This document shows, piece by piece, positions 42,228 through 50,273 of a stretch of DNA of 55,157 nucleotides. Position numbers and translations under genes: made by a program. The notes under the pieces were generated by a model. That model had not been told where the DNA came from. It saw nothing but the letters and a program-made list of their open reading frames with translations, and did not search any database. Origin of the DNA: Actinomycetes bacterium (GTDB lineage Bacteria; Actinomycetota; Actinomycetes; Propionibacteriales; Propionibacteriaceae); contig JAEWOI010000001.1 of NCBI GenBank assembly GCA_023460935.1, forward strand, positions 1 to 55,157. Reading direction: 5' to 3'. The first letter of the stretch is position 1; each line of letters starts with the position of its first letter.

Positions 42228-43219
42228 TGCAGCGTCGGTCGGTTGGCAGCAGCGGGCTCAGCGTCTCCAGGCTCGGCCTGGGCACCCTGACCTGGGGCCG
42301 CGAGACGCGCCTCGAGGACGCCCGGCCGCTCCTGCGCGCCTTCGTCGCGGCCGGCGGGACACTGCTCGACACGGCTGCCGGCTACGCCGGTGGCGACGCG
42401 GAGCGGATCATCGGCAGGCTGCTGCGCAGCGGTGACGTCGACCGCGACGGCCTGGTGATCGCAACCAAGGCCGGCTTCGGCATCCGCGACGGCCAGCGGG
42501 TGGTGGACACCTCCCGGACCGCTTTGCTCTCCGACCTGCGCGACTCGCTGCGGCGGCTCGGCACAGACCACCTGGACATCTGGCAGCTGCACGCCTGGGG
42601 CCAGGCGCCGCTGGAGGAATCCCTCGCCGCCATCGACACCGCGGTGGCAGCCGGGGACGTCCGCTACGCCGGGGTGTGCAACTTCGTCGGCTGGCAGACG
42701 GCGCAGGCAGCCACCTGGCAGGCAGCCTTCCCCGGTCGCACGCCGGTCACGTGCGCCCAAGTGGAGTACTCGTTGCTGGCCCGGCGGGCCGAGGTGGAGG
42801 TGGTTCCGGCGGTCCGTGCGTTCGGGATGGGCCTGTTCCCCTGGTCACCGCTTGGCCGCGGGGTGCTCACCGGCAAGTACCGCACCGGCCGGCCCCGCGG
42901 CTCGCGGGGCGCTTCGGAGCACTTCGCCTGGTTCGTCGAGCCCTACCTCGAGCCGCGGTCGCGCGCTGTGGTGGACGCGGTCGCCACCGCTGCCGACGGC
43001 CTGGACCTCAGCCCGGCGCAGGTGGCGCTGCTGTGGGTGCGCGACGCCCCGGGTGTCACCGCTCCCCTGCTCGGCGCCCGCACGGTTGCCCAGCTCGAGC
43101 CCTACCTCGCCTGCGAGGAGCTGGAGCTGCCGGCGGAGATCATCGCTGCCCTTGACGACGTCTCCGGCGGGCCCAACGCTATGCGGGAGGGCTACGAGCC
43201 GACGCTCGCGGGGAACTGA
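42227..43219 (+). CDS. Aldo/keto reductase
   Basis: 330-residue NADPH-dependent TIM-barrel oxidoreductase. The catalytic tetrad can be placed: Asp and Tyr in LLDTAAGYAGGDAE, Lys in VIATKAGFG, His in IWQLHAWG. YSLLARRAEVEV and FPWSPLGRGVLTGKY are cofactor-binding stretches, and GARTVAQLE is the C-terminal NADP motif. It resembles actinobacterial general-stress AKRs; the substrate is unknown. GTG start without ribosome-binding site. Confidence 0.9.
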   Translation: MQRRSVGSSGLSVSRLGLGTLTWGRETRLEDARPLLRAFVAAGGTLLDTAAGYAGGDAERIIGRLLRSGDVDRDGLVIATKAGFGIRDGQRVVDTSRTALLSDLRDSLRRLGTDHLDIWQLHAWGQAPLEESLAAIDTAVAAGDVRYAGVCNFVGWQTAQAATWQAAFPGRTPVTCAQVEYSLLARRAEVEVVPAVRAFGMGLFPWSPLGRGVLTGKYRTGRPRGSRGASEHFAWFVEPYLEPRSRAVVDAVATAADGLDLSPAQVALLWVRDAPGVTAPLLGARTVAQLEPYLACEELELPAEIIAALDDVSGGPNAMREGYEPTLAGN

Positions 43220-43228
43220 GGAGGACCG

Positions 43229-43795
43229 ATGCCGAACTCCGGTGGCCGGCGGCTGGAGCCGGCCTCCGTCGCCGAGTGGCACGACTGGCTGGCCGCGCAC
43301 CACGACAGCGGCGACGGCGTGTGGGTGGCTGTCCCCCGCCGGTCCGGGGACGGGTTCGGCTACGAGGAACTGGTCTGCGAAGCGCTGTGCTGGGGATGGA
43401 TCGACGGCCAGGCCAGACCGCTGGACGGCGCGCGTTACCTGCAGTGGTTCACCCGGCGCAAGCCGAACAGCCCCTGGGCGGCCAGCAACAAGGCGCGCGT
43501 GGCGGACCTGGAGCGCCAGGGCAGGCTGCAGCCGCCCGGCATCGCAGAGATCGAGCGCGCCAAGGCCAACGGGATGTGGACGGTGTTCGACTCGGTGGAG
43601 GCGCTGCTGGAACCGGCGGAACTCGCCGCAGCGCTCGACGCCGAGCCCACCGCCCGGGCCACGTGGGTCGGCTACCCCAACAGCGTGAAGAAGCAGGCGC
43701 TGGCCGCCATCGCGCTGGCGCGGCGCGCCGAGACCAGGACGGCGCGGATCGCGAGCCTGGTGGCGAAGGCTGCCCGCGGGGAACGCCCGGCGTAG
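43229..43795 (+). CDS. YdeI/OmpD-associated family protein
   Basis: 188-residue cytoplasmic protein. GVWVAVPRRSGDGFGYEELVCEALCWGWIDGQAR and WFTRRKPNSPWAASNK are the family hallmarks in the N-terminal domain; the C-terminal part ends with YPNSVKKQALAAIALARR. Biochemical role unknown. A strong GAGGAGG lies 5 nt before the ATG, 9 bp after the aldo/keto reductase stop, so the two genes are probably co-transcribed. Confidence 0.82.
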   Translation: MPNSGGRRLEPASVAEWHDWLAAHHDSGDGVWVAVPRRSGDGFGYEELVCEALCWGWIDGQARPLDGARYLQWFTRRKPNSPWAASNKARVADLERQGRLQPPGIAEIERAKANGMWTVFDSVEALLEPAELAAALDAEPTARATWVGYPNSVKKQALAAIALARRAETRTARIASLVAKAARGERPA

Positions 43796-43907
43796 CGCCG
43801 CAGCCCGGGGCCTGCGGCTCTGGACTCCACGACGCCCCGGGGTCGATGATCGAGGCGTGCGGCCGGCGCGGGCGGCGCGCCGGCCCGATCCGGATCGGAG
43901 GACACCC

Positions 43908-44114
43908 ATGACCGGAACTGTGGCGCGGATCACCGAGATCAGTGCGCGGTCGGACACCAGCTTCGAGGACGCCGTCCGGGTGGGCCTCGAGCGGGCGGCG
44001 GCGACCCTGCGGAACGTCAGCGGCGCCTGGGTCAAGGAGCAGAAGGTGGAGGTCAGCGACGGCACGGTCACCGCCTGGCAGGTGGTGATGGAGGTCACCT
44101 TCGTCCTCGACTGA
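43908..44114 (+). CDS. Dodecin
   Basis: 68-residue dodecin, a dodecameric flavin-storage protein. VARITEISARSDTSFEDAVRVG, the RAAATLRNVSGAWVKEQ stretch with the flavin-stacking Trp, and WQVVMEVTFVL fit the family over its full length. CGGAGGACACCC precedes ATG 43908; the in-frame start at 43857 lacks a site. Confidence 0.92.
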   Translation: MTGTVARITEISARSDTSFEDAVRVGLERAAATLRNVSGAWVKEQKVEVSDGTVTAWQVVMEVTFVLD

Positions 44115-44182
44115 GGTCCGCAACCGCAACCGGCCGGGCCGGTGAGCGAGGCCCGGCCCGGGGCGGGCTGGACCCCGCTACC

Positions 44183-44195
44183 TAGGATGAGGCCG
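44183..44195 (+). promoter_or_regulatory. -10 element of terC, leaderless type
   Basis: TAGGAT (44183-44188), 6 nt, then GTG at 44195. No ribosome-binding site is visible. Confidence 0.4.
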
Positions 44196-45091
44196 TGGAC
44201 TTCTCCTTCGCGCTGACGCCCGACCTGGTCGCGGTCTTCCTCACCCTGTTCGTGCTGGAGCTCGTGCTCGGCGTGGACAACGTGATCTTCATCTCGATCC
44301 TGGCCAGCAAGCTGCCCCGCGAACAGCAGGCGCGGGCCCGCAACCTCGGCCTCACCCTCGCCATGGGGATGCGGGTGGGCCTGGTGTTCCTCGCGGGCTG
44401 GATCATCACGCTGAAGAACGACGTTGTGCAGGCGTTCGGCATGGGCTTCTCAATCAAGGACTTCATCCTGATCGTCGGCGGGCTGTTCCTGGTCTACAAG
44501 GCGGTGCACGAGATCCACCAGAAGCTCGAGGGGGTCGAGGGCGAGCACGGCGAAGCCGGCGGCAAGGGGGCGACCTTCGGCTCGGTGATCACCCAGATCC
44601 TCGCCCTCGACATCGTCTTCTCGCTGGACTCGGTGATCACAGCGGTCGGCATGACGGAGAACATGATCGTGATCGTTGCGGCGGTCGTGCTGTCCTTCGG
44701 GATCATGCTGTTCGCTTCCGCCTACATCTTCGCCTTCGTCAACCGCCATCCGACGGTGAAGATGCTGGCGCTGTCGTTCCTGCTGCTGATCGGCGTATTC
44801 CTGATCGCAGAGGGCTTCGGGGTGCACATCGACAAGGCGCTGATCTACGGCCCGATGGCGTTCGCGATCTTCGTGGAGGCGCTGAACCTGGCGGCCGCTG
44901 CGCGCAAGGCCAAGCGGGAGAGCGCGCGCATCGCCGCCGTCCGGCTGCGGCCGACCTACCCCAGCGTGGACGAGTCGGTGGCGGTGGCGGCAGCCATCTC
45001 CCGTGACCCCCAGGCCGGCTCGGTCGGCCTGTCCCGCCGGCCGGTGGAAGGCACCGCAGGCGAGGAGGACCAGCGCGCAGGCCTGGGCTGA
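44195..45091 (+). CDS. TerC-family integral membrane protein
   Basis: 298 residues with about seven to eight membrane segments. Acidic membrane motifs LELVLGVDNVIFI and LALDIVFSLDSVITAVGM are characteristic of TerC/Alx transporters, linked in other bacteria to manganese export and tellurium resistance. A charged loop (EGVEGEHGEAGGK) precedes the second motif. The C-terminal 50 residues are a hydrophilic cytoplasmic tail. The ion is not determinable from sequence. Confidence 0.88.
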   Translation: MDFSFALTPDLVAVFLTLFVLELVLGVDNVIFISILASKLPREQQARARNLGLTLAMGMRVGLVFLAGWIITLKNDVVQAFGMGFSIKDFILIVGGLFLVYKAVHEIHQKLEGVEGEHGEAGGKGATFGSVITQILALDIVFSLDSVITAVGMTENMIVIVAAVVLSFGIMLFASAYIFAFVNRHPTVKMLALSFLLLIGVFLIAEGFGVHIDKALIYGPMAFAIFVEALNLAAAARKAKRESARIAAVRLRPTYPSVDESVAVAAAISRDPQAGSVGLSRRPVEGTAGEEDQRAGLG

Positions 45092-45105
45092 GCCGGCCGT
45101 CGCGG

Positions 45106-45831
45106 TCAGCCCAGCGCGTCGGCCCGGTAGCAGGTGGTGCGCAGCGGATAGTCGAAGCTGGCCCGTCCGGCCGTGTGCGGGTGGGACTCGAGCAGCCGTA
45201 GCACCCCGACGCGAACCTCGGCCTGAACGGCCGGCGTTGCGGTCAGGTAGGCGCTGCGCGAGCTGACCATCGCGACCAGTTCTGCGGGCGTCATCGCGCG
45301 CACGCGCTGCCACTGGCGCCGCTCGAACGCGGTGAACCCGGGCACCTGGACGACTGCGTCGTCGTCCACCATCTGCTCGGCCGGGGAGGGGCCCATCACC
45401 TCGGCCAGCGCTGCGATGAACGGGTGGCTGCTGTCGCGGGTGTTCCAGATGAGTCCCAGCCGGCCGCCCGGACGCAGCACGCGGGCGATCTCCGGCCCGG
45501 CGGTGGCCGGGTCGAACCAGTGCCAGGCCTGGCCGACGGTCACGGCCGCCAGGGCTGCGTCCGGCAGCGGGATCCGATCGGCGCTGCCAACGGCGGTGCG
45601 CACCCCGGTGTTGCGGGCCAGCATCTGCGGGTCGGGGTCAACGGCAATCACCTCGTGCCCAAGCCGGACGAGGGCCCGGGTGAGCTTGCCGGAGCCCGCG
45701 CCGAGGTCGCAGACTGCACCGGCGACGCCCTCGCAGAGCCAAGCCACGTGTTCGTCCACGTACTCGGGACGGCCCAGCTCGTAGGCTGCGACGTCCGCCC
45801 CGAACGAGGTGGCGCGCGCCGCCGCCGGCAT
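45106..45831 (-). CDS. Class I SAM-dependent methyltransferase
   Basis: 241 residues, methyltransferase type 11. Motif I is VCDLGAGSGKLTRAL, the acidic residue after strand 2 is in VIAVDPDPQML, then LPLPDAALAAVTVGQAWHWF and LRPGGRLGLIW. The Trp/His pattern (QAWHWFD) is common in actinobacterial homologues of yeast Tmt1/UbiE-like proteins. Substrate unknown. The ATG shares one base with the stop of the upstream peptidase gene (TGATG), so the two are coupled. Confidence 0.85.
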   Translation of the reverse strand: MPAAARATSFGADVAAYELGRPEYVDEHVAWLCEGVAGAVCDLGAGSGKLTRALVRLGHEVIAVDPDPQMLARNTGVRTAVGSADRIPLPDAALAAVTVGQAWHWFDPATAGPEIARVLRPGGRLGLIWNTRDSSHPFIAALAEVMGPSPAEQMVDDDAVVQVPGFTAFERRQWQRVRAMTPAELVAMVSSRSAYLTATPAVQAEVRVGVLRLLESHPHTAGRASFDYPLRTTCYRADALG

Positions 45832-47141
45832 CAGGCCCGGTCCAGGAAGTCGTCCAGCACGCTGCAGCCGAACTGCAGCGACTCCACCGGCACGCGCTCG
45901 TCCACGCCGTGGAAGAGCGCCACGAAGTCCAGCTCGGGTGGCAGGCGCAGCGGCGCGAAGCCGAAGCAGCGCACGCCGAGCCTCGACCAGGCCTTCGCGT
46001 CGGTCCCCCCGCTCATGATGAACGGCACGGCGAGCGCTTCCGGGTCGTTGGCCTGCAGGCTGGCGGTCATCGCGTCCACCAGGTGGCCGTCGAAGCTGGT
46101 CTCCACGGCGATCTCGGAGATCGCCACCTCATAACGCACGCGGTCGCCGATCAGGTCCGTGATGGTGTCGTAGAACTCCTGCTCGTGGCCGGGGAGGAAC
46201 CGGCCGTCGACGCCGGCGGTGGCCTGCCCGGGGATGACGTTCATCTTGTAGCCGGCACCGAGCATGGTGGGGTTGGCGGTGTTGGTCATCGTCGCGCCGA
46301 CCATGCGCGCGATCGAACCGAGGCGGGCCAGGGTCGCTTCGGCGTCGCCGGCGTTGATCTGCACCCCCAACGCGTCCTCGACGGCGTCGAGGAACTGCTG
46401 CTGGGCCGGGTGGATCCGCACCGGCCACTGGTGGTTGCCGATCCGGGTGAGCGCGCCGGCGAGGTGGGTGATCGCGTTGTCGTCGTTGCGCATCGAGCCG
46501 TGCCCGGCGGTGCCGCCGGCGATCAGGTTCAGCCAGGCGATGCCCTTCTCCGCGGTCTGGATCAGGTAGAGCCGCTTCGCCCCGACGCTGAGGGAGAAGC
46601 CGCCGACCTCACCGATGGCCTCGATGCAGTCGGCGACCAGTTCGGGATGGGTCCTGGCGAGCCACGTGGCGCCCAAGGGGCCACCGGCCTCCTCGTCAGC
46701 GGTGAACACCAGCCGCACCGGGCGCCGGGGCGCGCGTCCGGAGCGCATCCGCTCCCGGACGACGGCGAGCACGATGGCGTCGAAGTCCTTCATGTCGACC
46801 GCGCCGCGGCCCCAGACGTAGTCGTCGATGACCTCCCCGGCGAACGGGTCGACGCGCCAGTCCGCGGCGATCGCCGGCACGACGTCGGTGTGCCCGTGGA
46901 TCAGCAGGGGCGGCACCGAGCGGTCGCAGCCCTCTGGCGCCCAGTCGGCGACGAGCGTCGTGCGCCGCGGCTCGGACTCGTACAGCTCGCTCGCGATGCC
47001 CACCTCGTCGAGCTTCGTCGCGAGGTACTCCGCGGCCTCACGCTCGCCCTTCGCCCCCTCCGGGCCGAAGTTGGAGGTGTCGAAGCGGATCAGGTCGCTG
47101 CACAGGCCGGTCACCTCTGCGGCCGCGGTCATGGGCTCCAT
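45831..47141 (-). CDS. M20 family metallopeptidase (ArgE/DapE/CPG2-like)
   Basis: 436-residue dizinc peptidase. Metal and catalytic motifs: LLIHGHTDVVPA, WGRGAVDMKD, FTADEEAGG and the C-terminal His in ALFHGVDERVP. A dimerization (lid) domain lies between about 185 and 305. It belongs to the ArgE/DapE/aminoacylase group; no clear pathway partner is adjacent, so substrate stays open. ATG 47141 is preceded by CAGGAT at 6 nt, a leaderless-type -10; the in-frame start at 47237 runs into the tRNA promoter. Confidence 0.88.
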   Translation of the reverse strand: MEPMTAAAEVTGLCSDLIRFDTSNFGPEGAKGEREAAEYLATKLDEVGIASELYESEPRRTTLVADWAPEGCDRSVPPLLIHGHTDVVPAIAADWRVDPFAGEVIDDYVWGRGAVDMKDFDAIVLAVVRERMRSGRAPRRPVRLVFTADEEAGGPLGATWLARTHPELVADCIEAIGEVGGFSLSVGAKRLYLIQTAEKGIAWLNLIAGGTAGHGSMRNDDNAITHLAGALTRIGNHQWPVRIHPAQQQFLDAVEDALGVQINAGDAEATLARLGSIARMVGATMTNTANPTMLGAGYKMNVIPGQATAGVDGRFLPGHEQEFYDTITDLIGDRVRYEVAISEIAVETSFDGHLVDAMTASLQANDPEALAVPFIMSGGTDAKAWSRLGVRCFGFAPLRLPPELDFVALFHGVDERVPVESLQFGCSVLDDFLDRA

Positions 47142-47147
47142 GGGCCC

Positions 47148-47153
47148 ATCCTG
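47148..47153 (-). promoter_or_regulatory. -10 element of the M20 peptidase gene, leaderless type
   Basis: CAGGAT on the minus strand, 6 nt before ATG 47141. Weak on its own, but it shares the spacing seen at other genes here. Confidence 0.3.
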
Positions 47154-47197
47154 CCATCGGGCCGGGCGCCCGTTTCGCCACGCTGCGGCCGATTCGA

Positions 47198-47203
47198 TAT
47201 AGT
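47198..47203 (+). promoter_or_regulatory. -10 of the tRNA-Leu promoter
   Basis: TATAGT, with transcription expected near 47210, about 30 nt before the mature tRNA. The -35 is poor (TTTCGC-like). Confidence 0.5.
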
Positions 47204-47240
47204 GCTCTGGCTGTCCGGGGCGACCCGGAAGGCACACCCT

Positions 47241-47329
47241 GTCCGGGTGGCGGAATAGGTAGACGCGCTAGCTTGAGGTGCTAGTGCCCTTTATCGGGCG
47301 TGGAGGTTCAAGTCCTCTCTCGGACACCA
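47241..47329 (+). tRNA. tRNA-Leu (anticodon GAG)
   Basis: 89-nt class II tRNA. Acceptor stem GTCCGGG pairs with CTCGGAC (one G-T), followed by discriminator A and an encoded CCA. The anticodon stem CTAGC/GCTAG closes the loop TTGAGGT, giving anticodon GAG, which reads CTC and CTT leucine codons. A long variable arm (TGCCC-TTTATC-GGGCG) and the T arm GGAGG-TTCAAGT-CCTCT are present. Confidence 0.97.
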
Positions 47330-47335
47330 CCTGAA

Positions 47336-47370
47336 AGTGGCTCTGACCAGGTAAAATGGTCAGAGCCACT
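47336..47370 (+). terminator. Strong hairpin terminator after tRNA-Leu
   Basis: AGTGGCTCTGACCA and its exact complement form a 14-bp perfect stem around the 7-nt loop GGTAAAA. No T-tract follows, as is common for actinobacterial terminators. It starts 7 nt past the tRNA. Confidence 0.8.
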
Positions 47371-47627
47371 GTCGTAAGCGGGCCTCTCCCGACATCCGCA
47401 CGACATCTCCGGTGCCGGCGCCGCGCCAGCCGAGGCCCAAGGTCAGCTGCCGTGGCTCGCCCCTCACTTCACGGATGCACAAATCCCGATCCACCAGGGT
47501 GCCCTCGGCTACACCCAGCACCCCGGGAGGCCAGGAAAGACCTCTCAAAGCTGGAAGGTGTGGATCGGGGACTCAACGTCCCATACGTGCAATCCATCCG
47601 GACGGCGGCGTAGGACCGCACCGTAGC
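47371..47627. other. Region with no supported gene after tRNA-Leu
   Basis: I find no gene with a start site and convincing product here. One plus-strand frame reads a protein-like stretch (LPWLAPHFTDAQIPIHQG, about 47445-47500) without an upstream start, which may be a decayed coding fragment. Nothing resembling an integrase is present. Confidence 0.3.
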
Positions 47628-47915
47628 TCAATTCTGCGGAACGTCCTTCTGGCCGCGAAGATCAGCAGCTCGGGCCGCGGAGTCCTGGGTGGTCTTCCAT
47701 CGATGCAGCAGCGCCGCGTCCACCGCGGACAGTAGGACGCCCAGGCCGAGGACGATGCAGAACACCCCGCCGATCTGGAGGATGCCGCCGATCATCTGCC
47801 AGCCGTCGTTCCCGACTCCGATCAGTGCAAGGGCTTTCACCAGCTCACCGGCCAGCACAGCGCACAGGCCACTGACGATGAGCCCTGCCGACCTGGTCGG
47901 CTTCTCGTATGTCAC
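47628..47915 (-). CDS. Small two-helix membrane protein
   Basis: 95 residues of unknown family. Two hydrophobic segments (about 11-35 and 41-66) are joined by GVGNDGWQM, followed by a charged C-terminal tail (HRWKTTQDSAARAADLRGQ) likely in the cytoplasm. GTG 47915 is preceded by GAAGGGA about 8 nt away. It is isolated in a gene-poor patch between tRNA-Leu and a decayed vapC, with no clear operon partner. Confidence 0.6.
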   Translation of the reverse strand: MTYEKPTRSAGLIVSGLCAVLAGELVKALALIGVGNDGWQMIGGILQIGGVFCIVLGLGVLLSAVDAALLHRWKTTQDSAARAADLRGQKDVPQN

Positions 47916-48120
47916 GGTCGATCCCTTCAGTTGTGGCCTTTGAGGTGAACCTACGCCCGCCGCTTGCTCCTGGATGGCCTTCGCTGAAGCGAAGGGCTAC
48001 CTCGTACAGCGCGACATGACCGGAAGCATGGCCAGGGCAACCGTGCTGTGCAGCATGATCGCCGGTGGCAGAAGTTGAGCCGAACCTTCATCACCACCCC
48101 ATGGCGGCGGATTCGTGCCT

Positions 48121-48324
48121 TCAGTGGTCGGTCTTGATGACCTGAATGGTGCAGCGCGGGCCGGTGGACTTCGCGAGTCGCCGGTCGCCGGTCAGTAGTG
48201 GGGCCTGGAGCGCCACGGCAGACGGATTTGCGCAGTCGGTGCCTGGTCGCGACAGTCCCGCGACGGAAACGGCATCCAGCGTGCAGATCCGAACCGCGCG
48301 CGGGCTGCCCGGGGTCATACGCAC
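48121..48324 (-). pseudogene. VapC-like PIN toxin remnant
   Basis: The minus-strand frame ends with APLLTGDRRLAKSTGPRC plus TIQVIKTDH, which matches the C-terminus of VapC-type PIN ribonucleases ((A/L)..APLLTGD.RLA...G..C). Upstream, TLDAV resembles the D-A-(V/L) catalytic stretch, but the distance between the two is disturbed. The N-terminal PIN half with its first acidic residues is missing, and no antitoxin gene is found. I read it as a decayed toxin-antitoxin locus. Confidence 0.55.
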
Positions 48325-48352
48325 CGGCCGGACTGCCCACCGGCAAGGGGTG

Positions 48353-48398
48353 CGTTGGTTTCGACAGGTTCAACCAACGATCAGGCTCAACCAACGAT
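48353..48398. repeat. REP-like palindromic element
   Basis: CGTTGGTT-N11-AACCAACG is a perfect 8-bp inverted repeat, followed by a second direct copy of CAACCAACGAT at 48388-48398. The motif GGTTTCGACAGGTTCAACC resembles an intergenic palindrome widespread in actinobacteria. The whole 47916-48476 gap contains only this, the vapC remnant and unassigned sequence. Confidence 0.5.
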
Positions 48399-48476
48399 GT
48401 GGACTCGGAGAGGGTTGTTGCCGGGTGTCGGGAAGACGTTGCAGGCTGTAGCCCTCGACCAGGCGGAGGGCTGCAC

Positions 48477-49040
48477 ATGGGCAAGTTGATCTACGCTGCC
48501 AACACCTCACTCGACGGTTTCCTCGAGGACGAGTCCGGGGCGTTCGACTGGTCGGAGCCGGACGAGGAGGTACACGCGTTCTGGAACGAGCACGAACGCC
48601 AGATCGGCACCTCGCTCTACGGGCGCCGCATGTACGAGACGATGCGGGTCTGGGAGGACGACGACTGGCTGGCCGGCGAGCCGGAGGTCGTGCAGGAGTA
48701 CGCGCGGATCTGGCGGGAAGCCGACAAGGTGGTCTACTCCGCCACCCTCGCCGAGGTCACCACCGCGCGCACCAGCATCGAGCGCCGGTTCGACCCCGAG
48801 GCGGTACGGCGGCTGAAGGCTGAATCCAGCACCGACCTGAGCATCGGCGGTGCCGGGATCGCGGCAGAGGCCTTCCGGCACGGCCTGGTGGACGAGTGCG
48901 TGCTGCTCCTTTGTCCCGTCATCGTCGGCGGCGGCAAGCCGGCTCTGCCCCGCGGCGTCCGCCTCGACCTGGAGTTGCTCGACCATCGCAGTTTCGCCAA
49001 CGGCGCGCTCTACGTCCGCCACGCCGTGCGGAACAACTGA
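48477..49040 (+). CDS. Dihydrofolate reductase-family (RibD C-terminal domain) protein
   Basis: 187-residue cytoplasmic protein with the RibD_C fold. LIYAANTSLDGFLEDE at the N-terminus, SLYGRRMYETM, and the nucleotide-binding end LSIGGAGIAAEAFRHGLVDE and CPVIVGGGKPAL are typical. NADPH-dependent reductase activity is expected; substrate unknown. GGAGGG lies 6 nt before ATG 48477, which rejects the in-frame extension to 48198 over the repeat element. Confidence 0.85.
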   Translation: MGKLIYAANTSLDGFLEDESGAFDWSEPDEEVHAFWNEHERQIGTSLYGRRMYETMRVWEDDDWLAGEPEVVQEYARIWREADKVVYSATLAEVTTARTSIERRFDPEAVRRLKAESSTDLSIGGAGIAAEAFRHGLVDECVLLLCPVIVGGGKPALPRGVRLDLELLDHRSFANGALYVRHAVRNN

Positions 49041-49054
49041 TCGCGCGGTTGCGC

Positions 49055-49060
49055 CACGAT
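49055..49060 (+). promoter_or_regulatory. Possible -10 element of the DinB-like gene, leaderless type
   Basis: CACGAT, then 6 nt, then ATG 49067. Weak match, listed for its spacing. Confidence 0.22.
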
Positions 49061-49066
49061 GGGGTC

Positions 49067-49570
49067 ATGAGCTGGACCGCACCCGAAGTGACCCGCGAGG
49101 AGTTCCCCCTCGACCTGCCCGAGCGCCCGGCGCTCGAGGCGTTCGTCAACTGGCACCGCCAGACACTGCTGTGGAAGCTCTCCGGGCTCACCGGTGAGCA
49201 ACTGGCCAGCCGCCCCATCCCCAGTTCGAACCTCAGCCTCCTCGGCATCGCCAGGCACATGGCGGAGGTGGAGCGGCACTGGTGGCGGCACCGGGTGGCC
49301 GGGGAGCAGGTGGCGAGCCTCCACGTCGACGACGCCGAGTGGGACCAGGTGGACCCGCGGCTGGCCGCAGCAGGCTACGAGGTGTTGCTGCAGGAGTGGC
49401 GCGCGGTTGACCGGACGGCTGCCCGCTACGAGCTGGACCACACGTTCGACCGCCGCGGCGAGACCTGGTCGGTCCGCGGGCTCTACCTGCACCTGATCGA
49501 GGAGTGGGCCAGGCACAACGGCCACGCCGACCTGCTGCGCGAGGCGATAGACGGCGCCACCGGCGAGTAG
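49067..49570 (+). CDS. DinB/DUF664-family protein
   Basis: 167-residue four-helix DinB-like protein. The metal-binding His pattern is visible: LSLLGIARHMAEVERHWW supplies one His, and LYLHLIEEWARHNGHADLLRE the C-terminal pair. In actinomycetes this superfamily includes mycothiol-dependent enzymes, and mshC in this window shows the host makes mycothiol, but the specific role is unknown. ATG at 49067; the longer frame to 48896 lies over the upstream gene. Confidence 0.82.
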   Translation: MSWTAPEVTREEFPLDLPERPALEAFVNWHRQTLLWKLSGLTGEQLASRPIPSSNLSLLGIARHMAEVERHWWRHRVAGEQVASLHVDDAEWDQVDPRLAAAGYEVLLQEWRAVDRTAARYELDHTFDRRGETWSVRGLYLHLIEEWARHNGHADLLREAIDGATGE

Positions 49571-49587
49571 CCGGCCGGCAGGCACGC

Positions 49588-49621
49588 GGAAGGGGCCGCC
49601 CCTGGTGGGACGGCCCCTTCC
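49588..49621. terminator. Bidirectional terminator between DinB-like and fasciclin genes
   Basis: GGAAGGGGCCG and CGGCCCCTTCC form an 11-bp perfect stem with a 12-nt loop, between convergent genes ending at 49570 and 49629. It can serve both strands. Confidence 0.75.
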
Positions 49622-49628
49622 GGCGGCG

Positions 49629-50204
49629 TCACTCGCCCGGCAGCAGCACGCCGTCGAGCACGTGGATCACGCCGTTGCTCGCGGTGATGTCGGTTTGCAC
49701 GACGTTGACGGTGTTGCCCGCGCCGTCGGTGAGGCTGACCTTGCCGTCGTCGACGTTCACGGTGAAAGTGCCGCCCTGCACCGTGGTCACCTGCTCGCCG
49801 TCCATGCCGGCGACCTGGCTGGCCATGACCTCGCCGGGAACCACGTGGTAGGTGAGCACGCCGGTCAGCGCCTCCTTGTCCTTCAGCAGGTCGTCAAGGG
49901 CACCCTCGGGCAGCTTCGAGAACGCATCGTCGGTCGGCGCGAAGACCGTGAACGGGCCCTCCCCCTTCAGCGTCTCGACCAGCCCGGCCTCGGTGAGTGC
50001 GGTGGCCAGCGTGCTGAAGTCGCCCGCAGCGACGGCGGTGTCGACGATGTCCGGCGCAGCCGACTCGCTCATCGTCGGCGCGGGGGTGGAGGCAGCGGAG
50101 GTCGCCGGCACGGAGGCGGCGGGGCTCGCCATCGTGGGCGAGGTGCAGCCGGTGGCTGCCAGGCCCAGGCCTACGATCGCGGCCGCGGTCAGGAAGGTCT
50201 TCAT
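49629..50204 (-). CDS. Fasciclin-domain lipoprotein (MPT83-like)
   Basis: 191 residues. A lipoprotein signal peptide ends in the lipobox LAATGC (Cys20), then a Ser/Thr/Ala/Pro-rich linker (21-50). The FAS1 domain (about 52-190) carries FTVFAPTDDAF (H1), VLTYHVVPG, and IHVLDGVLLP (H2). It is surface-anchored and probably involved in adhesion. GAAAGGACC lies before the ATG. Its divergent partner is a secreted FAS1 protein, and a SigK/RskA-like pair follows, mirroring the mycobacterial MPT83/MPT70 locus. Confidence 0.9.
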   Translation of the reverse strand: MKTFLTAAAIVGLGLAATGCTSPTMASPAASVPATSAASTPAPTMSESAAPDIVDTAVAAGDFSTLATALTEAGLVETLKGEGPFTVFAPTDDAFSKLPEGALDDLLKDKEALTGVLTYHVVPGEVMASQVAGMDGEQVTTVQGGTFTVNVDDGKVSLTDGAGNTVNVVQTDITASNGVIHVLDGVLLPGE

Positions 50205-50241
50205 GGTGGGTCCTTTCGGTCGGTGTTGCTTGCTGACCCCA

Positions 50242-50269
50242 CTTCCGGCCGGGACGCGCCATCGGATGC
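50242..50269 (-). promoter_or_regulatory. ECF-type promoter of the fasciclin lipoprotein gene
   Basis: Minus strand: GCATCC (50269-50264), 16-bp spacer, CGGAAG (50247-50242). The same pattern and spacer occur upstream of the divergent fasciclin gene. It resembles the SigK-type CCATCC/CCGAAT promoter reported in mycobacteria. Confidence 0.5.
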
Positions 50270-50273
50270 GGAC

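Noticed and set aside
47241..47329. Intact integrated element at tRNA-Leu
   Set aside because: No integrase, no duplicated tRNA 3' end in the window and no phage-like genes; only a possible scar remains.
47356..47613. 85-residue plus-strand ORF after tRNA-Leu
   Set aside because: Its start lies inside the terminator hairpin, there is no ribosome-binding site and no recognisable domain.
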